Shown piece after piece: positions 56,489 to 64,000 of a stretch of DNA of 64,000 nt. Source of the DNA: Fallopia convolvulus (Eukaryota > Streptophyta > Magnoliopsida > Caryophyllales > Polygonaceae); contig OZ024733.1 in NCBI GenBank assembly GCA_964016875.1, forward strand, positions 5,634,984-5,698,983, given 5' to 3'. Below the pieces are notes generated by a model that worked only from the letters and a program-made list of their open reading frames with translations, had not been told where the DNA came from and ran no database searches. Both the position numbers and the translations under genes were made by a program. Numbering within the stretch: position 1 is the stretch's first letter; each line of letters opens with the position of its first letter.

Positions 56489-56843
56489 TGATACAGAAGA
56501 GTTTGTGATTAGGAGAAAAAGGGATTGAATTGATTGTGAAGAAGAGATTGAAGATAGATAGAAGAAGAAATAGACGATAGAAAGAAGCGTAGAATGAGAA
56601 GGAGGAGATTAGAGAGGATTAGGGTTTTGGGATAATTAATTCATTTTCATTGATTGCCTGATTTCTGAATACAAAAGGAGTATATATAATAAGCCCTACC
56701 ACTAAACCCTAACTCTAATCCTAACGGTTCAACAAACGCGTCCCGGGAAAGAACCGTAAAGAAAACCCGAGAAGAGGTAATTAAACCCAACTAAAAATTA
56801 CAATTAATTAATGAATATAAAAATAGATAATATTAACGTATCA
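56489..56843 (-). repeat. Intact LTR of the mini element
   Basis: 355 bp, TGATACAGAAGAGTTTGTG to TTAACGTATCA. It preserves the MULE-2 empty site. Confidence 0.92.
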
Positions 56844-57506
56844 GGCGGCCTCCACCGTTTTTCCGATCCACTCACACCCTCATCATTCATCTTCTTACCC
56901 TAAGCCTCCATTGGAGCACTCGCCAAAACATTTTATTATAATTTTGAAGGAGCCCTCCTTGACATAAAACTAAGTCAGGGATGTCTCCGCCTTCCTGACT
57001 ATCCCTGATCATAGTCGTATTGGTTAGGTGCCAATGCTGTGAAGCCGAATAAAATACAGAATAGTATTCATCTATTAGTATACTTTTCAAATAACGATTT
57101 ATTGTCAAATAGATATATAATATCATACGGGGAGGAATCCCAAAATAAAGATCTACACATAATATCTACACATTCAACACACATCAAAATTGATAACTAA
57201 GTAAGTCTAGACAACTTACCGTAGAGGATGAATTTCCGATACTATCGAAACATACTCGATCAAGTTAGTTACCTAAAAATAAGAATAATAGTCATAAAAA
57301 CGAATGGGCTAGATGATTGGAGGTAAAGTTCAAAGAAAATGATTCAACTCGGCTATCCATTAGTTGACTCGATACCAATATATATATTTATTTATTTATA
57401 TATATAACCTTGATTAAAAACAAACTAAATTAGCTTAATCAATTTCAAATCCCACTAAATTAACCCCTTTCGAACTCCAAGTTATATATATATATATGTA
57501 CGTATA

Positions 57507-57634
57507 GGTTTTGGTTCAAGTGAGACCCACCCTTGTGGTGAGACTTTTGGCTTAAAGTAAGGACTAATCTCAACCATTAGATTTACATCATCAATATATA
57601 TTGGATGGTCAAGATTTTTTTATTTTTTTTATTT

Positions 57635-57666
<32 letters not shown>

Positions 57667-58946
57667 TTTTTTTCGGAATTTTTTCATATTTTTTATATTA
57701 TATTCTTTGTTAAAAAAGATTTAAAAATATTAAATATGACAGTTCAATTTTTATATACTACGAGTTCATTTTTATATACTAGAAGTTCAAATTTTTTATG
57801 TTAGGAGTTCAATTTTCAGTATTGTATGAGTTCATTTTTTATATTCTACAAGTTCATTTTTTTATCTATGATAAGTTCAATTTTTATGTGCTTTGAGTTC
57901 ATTTTTAAAATAATTCGATTTTTGCAAAACTAAAAAAGTAGCATAAAATAAAAAAAAATTAAAAAATTATAAAAATTAAAAATTAAAAAATTAAAAAATA
58001 AAAAATGAAAAGATTTGAAAAAAGCTTTAAAAACGATAAATATGAGAGTTCAATTTCTATATACTACGAGTTCATTTTTATACACTAAAAGTTCAATTTT
58101 TTGTGTTAGGTGTTCAATTTTCAATATTGTATGAGTTCAATATTTATATTCTACGAGTTCATTTTTTATCTATGATAAGTTCAATTTTTATGTGCTTTGA
58201 GTTCATTTTTAAAATAATTCGAATTTGACAAAACTAAAAAAATAGCAAAAATTAAAAATTAAAAAAATTAAAAATTAAAAAAATTGAAAATTTAAAAATT
58301 TGAAAAAGGGCTTTAAAAATGTTAAATATGACAATTCAATTTTTATATATTACGAGTTCATTTTTATACACTAGAAGTTCAATTTTTTTATGTTAGGAGT
58401 TCAATTTTCAATATTGTATGAGTTCAATTTTTATATTCTACGAGTTCATTTTTTATCTATGATAAGTTCAATTTTTATGTGCTTTGAGTTCATTTTTAAA
58501 ATAATTCGATTTTCGAAAAACTAAAAAAGAAAAAAAAAAAAAACTAAAAATAAAATTTTTGAAAAAAGGCTTTAAAAACGTTAAATATGATAGTTCAATT
58601 TTTATATACTACGAGTTCATTTTTATACACTAGAAGTTCAATTTTTTTTATATTAGGAGTTCAATTTTCAATATTGTATGAGTTCAATTTTTATATTCTA
58701 TAAGTTCATTTTTTATCTATGATAAGTTCAATTTTTATGTGCTTTGAGTTCATTTTTAAAATATTTCGATTTTCGCAAAAATAAAAAAATAGCAAAAAAA
58801 TAATAAAAAATAATAATAAAAAAAAAATTTGAAAAAATCTTGACCATTGAATACATAATAGAGGGGTAAATCCAATGGTTGAAATTAGTCCTCATTTTAA
58901 GCAAAGTGTCTTACCACAAGGGTGGTCCTCACTTGAACCATGCCCT
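57507..58946 (-). mobile_element. Second MULE-like type, copy B
   Basis: GTACGTATA (9 bp) at 57498-57506 and 58947-58955. Left end GGTTTTGGTTCAAGTGAGAC; right end, reversed, AGGGCATGGTTCAAGTGAGG. These are the same two ends as copy A in reversed order. The interior again has four units of about 260-300 bp with the GTTCAATTTTTATGTGCTTT phrase, without the 9-bp expansion. No gene. Confidence 0.92.
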
Positions 58947-59709
58947 GTACGTATATACCACTTTTAAAATCCACCATTAACTTTTACAATATCACAACCT
59001 AAATTACTCCCCACTCCACTAACCGATCACATGTTCAATTCTAATCTCTCAAAAAACCTTTAATTAAATCCTTTCTTAACCAAATTAATCATAATTTAAT
59101 TATGGTTTTCCACCTTATATAAACTAATTTTTACACTTGGTTACACGTTCGTTACCTTACCCACTTTGATCAAAGGTGATCCATTTTCAAGTGCCAAAAC
59201 CGGTTCTAGCCTAAATATTTAGCCCATCTGATGCTTTATAAATTGTCCATGAAACAAAATGAGTAACCAAGAAAAATATGGGCTGAACTAGTGACTCACC
59301 ATCATTGAAGATGGAGATCAAGAATGGAACGAGATGGTGGCACTTAACCATCGATCTTGGTGATGGTCTGCCAAGATTCTGCCGGTCAGAGGTCGCTAAG
59401 GAAAGCACGGTGGCGGCCCGGGCTGCGAAACCGCTAGGCAAGAGGACAGAAGAGATGTTGGTTGGCGGTGGACTCACTAATAATAAAGGACGAGCAGCTA
59501 GTTGCTGCTACTTGCAACAGAGGAAGAGGAAGGCAATGTTTGCAAGGAGGGGTTGGGTTTATGGCGGCAATGAACATGACGGAAGAAGCCAACTTGAAGG
59601 AGATGACTACGTAAAAGAATGAAGACACATATATGTGATTGGAAAGAAACGTGTAACTTCCCAAAAGCATCCAACACATATAACTCACACAAAATAATAT
59701 ATAAACTAG

Positions 59710-61072
59710 TTGTACCCGTCGTACCATGTACGACTACAATTCGGTATTTTATAGATATTATAAATATGATATTAATAAATAAAAATATAATATAAACTTT
59801 AATATAAGTAATTTATTGCTTGTAGAATGTATATTTTTTAATCAAATATTATAGTATTCATATTTTATTACTTTCTATGTACGTAAATTTAGAGATTATC
59901 AAATATCTCAATATATCTATCAAATATTTTATTATCTATTTTATTAATTAAAAACATTATAAATATTTATCATTATTTTTTTATAAAATAAATCAATATA
60001 TATCTATAAATAAATTTGTCAAAAGATATATGCTAAAAGATTTATATTTTTAAAAAAATATTTAAAATATTTTATCTTTAATTTTAAATATTTGTATAAG
60101 GAAACTTTCAAAAGATATTGTTATATTAAAAAGATATTTGTTTAATGTGAGAGATAAATTTAAATAGTTAAAAAAGAATTTAATAGAAAGAAATTATAAT
60201 AATAGAAATAAAAATTAATTTTTTAAATATTATGTGGGGCCAAAATCATTCTAGTGGCTCGAAAAGGTATAGCTTTAATATATAGTTATAGATATTAAGT
60301 TTAATGTTGAGAATAAAAAATATTATTAAGGTGAAATAATGTATATTTCTCCTTTTCCTTCATGATTTTTCATATATATTTAATTTTTTTAAAAAAGATA
60401 ACATATGAATAAAAAATATTTATATATTAGAATATGGAAGAGATAAGATTTACATAAAATAACAATTAAATTAATAAATAAGATATGATAAAATATGAAA
60501 TATAAAGATAAAAATAATTTATTTATAGAAAATAATTTACAAAAATAATTTATTTTTATTTAAGATGGGGCCAAACTCATTTTGTGGCTCGATAAAGTAA
60601 AAATTAGATAAGATTAAATTTTATATTTTTTATGTTTTTAATTACTTTCTATGTACCTTAATTTAGAGATTATCAAATATTTCAATATATTTATTACATA
60701 TTATATTACCTATTTTTATTATATTTAAACATTAAAAGTATTTATCATTAAATTTTTTTATTATAAAAGAATATATATATCTATAAATAAATTCATGAAA
60801 AGATTTCATGCTAAAAGATAAAAGATATTAATACTTATTTTAAAATATTTTTTATTTTTTATTTTTAATTTTAAATATTTGTATAAGGAAGTTTTCAAAA
60901 GATATTGTTATACTAAATAGATATTTGTTTGATGTTAAAGATAAATTTAAATAGTTAAAGAAGAATTTAATAGAAAAAAGTTAAAATATTAGGAATAAAA
61001 ATTAATTTTGTAAATATGAGGTGGGGCAGAATCGTTCTGGTGGCTCGAAAAGGTATAGCTTTAATGTCAAGG
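59710..61072. repeat. AT-rich interspersed repeat with a 470-bp internal duplication
   Basis: 59860-60280 and 60645-61065 are diverged direct copies: both have ACTTTCTATGTAC, TTTAGAGATTATCAAATAT, ATTTGTATAAGGAA and a final GTGGGGC..A.TC.TTCT.GTGGCTCG with AAAAGGTATAGCTTTAAT. A third GTGGCTCGATAAAG is at 60585. The left side starts with ACTAGTTGTACCCGTCGTAC. No terminal repeat, gene or target duplication could be set, so the class is open. Confidence 0.6.
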
Positions 61073-61383
61073 CTTTCGTGTCTCATATGTTGTGATTGTG
61101 CCTCTTCGTGTACATAGATCCCGACCTTTAAATATATGTGAGTAACCTCTTAATCACACAACAGTTTTGTTCTTTTATTTACTTAATAATAATATCAAGT
61201 ATACTCCTATATATTCGGATTAAGCTTAAATATTTGGGGAAATATATATAACTTACCAAAATCATATTAAATATAAATTGAAATAAGTTAAGTTATAACA
61301 ATTTAATAATTATAATCTCGTAATAATTAAAATATTTATTATAAACAAATAATAATTACCAAATATATATATATATATATTTA
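61073..61383. other. AT-rich spacer
   Basis: No gene or repeat recognised except a short (AT)n run at about 61360-61380. Confidence 0.5.
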
Positions 61384-62811
61384 GAGTCACGCTCGGGTGC
61401 CTTAATATTATAGGGTAAGATCTGCGAGCAATTTCAGACCATTGGATCAAAAAAATTAACGGTACAGATTAAAAGAAATGGGTTTGGTAGAAAAAAAAAG
61501 AAAAAGGAGGCGGTTCATTTAATATGGCACACACGGGTAAATAAGGCAAACTTCTAAATCTATGGACGGAAATACCCTTCTATCATAAAAAGCTGATTTT
61601 GCCCAAAAATCTCAAAACACGCTCGTTCTTTCACAGCATCTTCTCTCCCCTAGAGGTTTCGCCCCTAAACATCAATCAATCAGGCCAGATCTAACCCAAA
61701 TTCACCATTAAAGCGGTTCAAAATAAACAATGGATTAAGGAATCGAAGAAGGTATGAACCGATTTAATATTTTCTAGGATTTAGGGTTCTAGATCTCAGA
61801 TTTGGCCGTAGTTAATTGCAATTTTAAATTTTCTAGGGTTTACGGTTCTCAGATTTAGTATTTGTCAGTAGTAATTGTTGTTAATCCATTTCAAAGAGCA
61901 TTTAGGTTCAACCTTTGCATCTTTCTTATACATTCAATCTTGTTTTTCATCTTCAATGCACCTAAGACACTCATTTTTCTGATATTTGTAATTGATTTGC
62001 AACTTTTTTTGTTGCTTTACTTTTTTAAAATATATATTTTTCTAGATCTAGTATTGAATATGAATTGTTGTTGAGATGTTGGTTGTTGGATGTATTGATT
62101 CTAATAAATGTGCATCTATTGAAATAGAGCTTAGGAGGAAATCTAGTGTATTGATCTTTGTATGATTGTTCCGATTCGTATCCTAAAAATGTATTAATTA
62201 TTACGTTGGTTCACATCATTGTATGACCAGGTTCATCATAAACACTATTATGGTTCATTGTTTTTCCATGATAACTATTAGAGTACATATAATGATTGCC
62301 CAATATTTTTGGTCATCACATGATAAAATTATCTCTCTCTTTTATTTTACCCATGACCAAATCAATGCACATACTCATTTATTTAGCCTCAATGGTTGTC
62401 CATACAAAATCATATCTACCCCAACTTTTTTATATTTAATTTCTTCTTTTTCACGACATGTGTCATCATATTAAGCAATGAGCAAAATAAATTGGTGGTC
62501 ATTGTGATGACGAGAGCATCACCATATCTCCTCCAAATTAACTATCTCTCTCCTCATTTAATAATTTTTTATTATTTCTCTTTCCTCATGAACAAATTGG
62601 TCTACCGCTGGGGATACTCTTATGTCATGCCATTTGGTTCATGATAGATATTATTTTGATTCATGGTGTGATTAATGATGCAAATTTTGTATATTGTTGC
62701 TGGTACGGAGAGGTCCCTATAATAAACATCATGTTCATTACATATTTCAGTCATTTTGTTTGATTTTTAATTGTTTGGACATAAAACTTTCAAATGATCA
62801 TGTCATTTGGT

Positions 62812-62882
62812 AGCCTATTAGCTCAAATGGTAGAGCAATGTGTATGTGCACATAGATGTGGGTTCAAATCCCACATAGGCTA
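62812..62882 (+). tRNA. Degenerate tRNA-like sequence, probably a pseudogene
   Basis: The 71-base cloverleaf has acceptor AGCCTAT/ATAGGCT (7 pairs), D arm GCTC/GAGC with AAATGGTA loop, anticodon stem ATGTG/CACAT, variable AGAT, T arm GTGGG/CCCAC with loop TTCAAAT, and discriminator A. All stems are perfect. Box A (TAGCTCAAATGG) and box B (GGTTCAAATCC) fit the polymerase III consensus. The anticodon loop has six bases (TATGTG) instead of seven, so no valid anticodon can be read. It lies between GGTTCAT repeats of the MULE-like element. It may be a tRNA pseudogene or a tRNA-related promoter. Confidence 0.55.
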
Positions 62883-62929
62883 ATTCTTGATACGATCATG
62901 TCTTTATGTTCATATCGGTTGTTCTTTTG

Positions 62930-63290
62930 GTTCATGACTTTTAAAGGTAAGGTTCATAATAATTTTTCTTATGGTTCACAAGTTTTGTTCCATGCTTTTT
63001 TGTGTATAATAATTGTTCTTTTGGTTCATGTTTAAATAACCTTAGGTTCATCAAAGTTCATCTTATGGTTCATGTCTTTTAGTTTATGCTAGTTATTATT
63101 TTCTTTCGTGATTTTTGGTTCATGGTATTTGTTCTTTCGGTTCATGTTTTTGTAAGCTAGGTTCATAATAATTCTCATGGTTCATGACTTTTAATTCTTA
63201 ATAATTTATCTTACAGTTTATGTCTTTTAAGTCATACTAGTTATTTTGGTTCATGACCTTTGTTCTTTTAGTTCATGTTTTTATAAGCAT
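62930..63290 (+). repeat. GGTTCAT dispersed repeats
   Basis: More than ten irregular units of the types TTTTGGTTCATGACTTTT, AGGTTCATAATAATT and TGTTCTTTTGGTTCATG. They are comparable to subterminal arrays of MULE-1 but with a different unit. Confidence 0.75.
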
Positions 63291-63300
63291 AAGTTTATAA

Positions 63301-64000
63301 CACTGCTGGAAAACGCGTCTGTAGCCAGGAAAATAGACACGACTTCCGCCACAAAAATAACCACGAAATCACGTTAGCCACGACATCCCCAACGGATTGC
63401 CCTACGAAAGGTGCCCTAGGGCTAAAACGCGCGAGGCTAAATATCACTCTGAAAAAGAACCACAGAATTCTAGTTTTGTGGCTATTTAGCTGCAAATAAT
63501 AGCCGCGAATTAGTTCATTGCTAAATGTGTGGCTATTGGCCACGAAAGTCACGTTCAACCATATTAGCCAGAATTGAATTTCGTGGTTGGTTTTGAGTGC
63601 ATCACCATCAAATTTTAGCCACGAATGTATTTTGTATCTAAAGTCGAGTCGAATTTGAACTCATAATCAGACCCATTTCGTGGGCATTAGCCTTGAAATT
63701 TGCCATGAATTTATTTTGTTTCAAATTTTGTGGTTAAATAATTAGGCATTTAAAAAAAATATTACACCATAATATTGCATATTTGCATTATAATAGTAAT
63801 GCAATTACATAGTTTATTGCATATTACGCAATGATGAAACATCCCACAACAAACCACATGCTAATCAAAATCCAACAAACCAAAAAAATCCTAGCAGACT
63901 TTGCACTGCCAAAATCACACAGCTATAGCTCTTTTGTCTGAAAATCTACCTATATCAAACACAATTTTCAACTCATTAATCTTAGACAAAAGCTACTCTT
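63301..64000 (+). mobile_element. Left end of a CACTA-like transposon
   Basis: CACTGCTGGAAAACGCG begins abruptly at 63301 after GGTTCAT-type DNA. It is followed by repeated (T)AGCCACGAAAT words in both directions (TTAGCCACGAC, TGGCCACGAAAG, TTTCGTGGTTGG, TTTTGTGGCTA). A CACT(A/G) terminus with dense subterminal repeats is the pattern of En/Spm elements. The other end and the 3-bp duplication lie outside the window. 63740-64000 shows no gene. Confidence 0.65.

Larger units (their letters stand above)
51997..56843 (-). mobile_element. Mini LTR retrotransposon, about 1.4 kb without its guest
   Basis: GGCGG duplications (51992-51996, 56844-56848) and TGATACAGAAGAG...AACGTATCA termini. One LTR (51997-52337 plus 55789-55808) is split by MULE-2, the other is 56489-56843 (355 bp). 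The interior is only 680 bp. On the minus strand it has a TTGGCGCTTTC primer-like start next to the intact LTR, a gag-like frame and the purine tract CACCGGGGGAGTAAT before the split LTR. There is no pol, so it is non-autonomous. Confidence 0.88.
51274..59700 (-). mobile_element. Old Ty3-type LTR, host of later insertions
   Basis: It starts TGTAACACCCCAATTTT, followed by TGCTACTCGGTAGTAGACC and ACGACGAGAAAATAAGAAAA, in the same order as the LTR at 6034. After removal of the mini element, CCATTGGAGCACTCGCCAAA at 56907 falls about 780 bases from the start, against about 720 in the 6034 LTR. The far end is not fixed; 59700 is an estimate. Primer site or second LTR were not seen, so it may be a solo LTR. 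Between guests (51274-51996, 56849-57506, 58956-59700) no gene is supported. Frames at 59211-59727 have no motif. Confidence 0.55.
61384..63300 (+). mobile_element. MULE-like left end with leader and GGTTCAT repeats
   Basis: GAGTCACGCTCGGGTGCC at 61384 followed by TTGGATCAAAAAAATTAACG (61442) resembles the end of MULE-1/2 (GAGTCCGG..., then TTGGATCAAGAAAAAT). 61600-61760 looks like a plant leader: a CTTCTCTCCCCTAGAGG part and AATCGAAGAAGGTATGAACC with a possible splice donor. 62220-63290 carries many GGTTCAT words, the reverse complement of those at 1105-2200. No transposase frame was found; frames at 61862-62644 are AT-driven. The right end is outside the window or beyond the CACTA-like insertion. 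Confidence 0.5.

Noticed and set aside
59305..59727. Frames with Arg/Gly-rich text near 59305-59622
   Set aside because: The region lies in the old LTR that began at 51274; frames exist on both strands and lack motifs.
1..64000. Plastid or mitochondrial DNA insertion, rRNA genes, telomere repeats
   Set aside because: No organelle gene, rRNA or TTTAGGG tract was recognised anywhere in the window.

Overview
This is nuclear DNA of a flowering plant, most likely a eudicot. The evidence is tRNA-iMet and tRNA-Asp primer-binding sites of Ty3-type LTR elements, an Athila-type gag, a plant-type LINE with a C-terminal RNase H, Mutator-like elements with 9-bp target duplications, and a CACTA-type end. 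The species cannot be named from the sequence. I found no intact host gene. Almost every base can be assigned to transposons stacked inside one another, and nearly all long reading frames are decayed transposon genes or chance frames inside LTRs and arrays.

Layout. 1-560 is a decayed LTR fragment. 560-3640 is a MULE-like region with ATGAACC repeats. 3641-16545 is an AT-rich host repeat holding MULE-1 (4360-16333, TSD TAATATATG). MULE-1 holds non-autonomous LTR element 1 (5585-16002, TSD ACAAA), and element 1 holds a gag-only LTR element (6034-13054). 16560-46630 is a host made of TGATGACA/TGTCATCA palindromic repeats. It is split by a solo LTR (17767-21201), a young Tekay/Del-like element (21586-32700, TSD ACAAC) and LTR element 2 (32929-46349, TSD ATACC). 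Element 2 holds an Athila-like element (33841-42408, TSD CCGAG), and that holds a 3.2-kb solo LTR (38134-41297, TSD GATAT). 46638-50470 is a decayed minus-strand LINE. 50471-51273 has a promoter-like stretch and is the only candidate for a host-gene remnant. From 51274 to about 59700 runs an old LTR containing a mini LTR element (51997-56843, TSD GGCGG), which contains MULE-2 (52338-55779), which contains a second type of MULE (53532-55348). A sister copy of that last type lies at 57507-58946. 59710-61072 is an AT-rich partial duplication, 61384-63300 another MULE-like end with a degenerate tRNA-like sequence, and 63301-64000 the left end of a CACTA-like element.

How it fits together. LTR differences counted by eye agree with the nesting order: element 1 about 4%, its gag-only guest about 1.6%; element 2 about 5%, its Athila guest about 3%; the Tekay-like element about 0.4%. 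Most residents are non-autonomous: gag without pol, LTRs around satellite arrays, MULEs without transposase, or a visibly decayed pol between near-identical LTRs. They must have been moved by proteins made elsewhere.

Most noteworthy. Elements 1 and 2 share LTRs and a primer site, but the interior of each is tandem arrays. The dissimilar arms of their monomers fold around the same three-base loop (AGGAC-CTC-GTCCT, GCGAAC-CTC-GTTCGC, CCCGAGC-CTC-GCTCGGG), which looks like stem conservation through compensatory change. All percentages and array counts are visual estimates.
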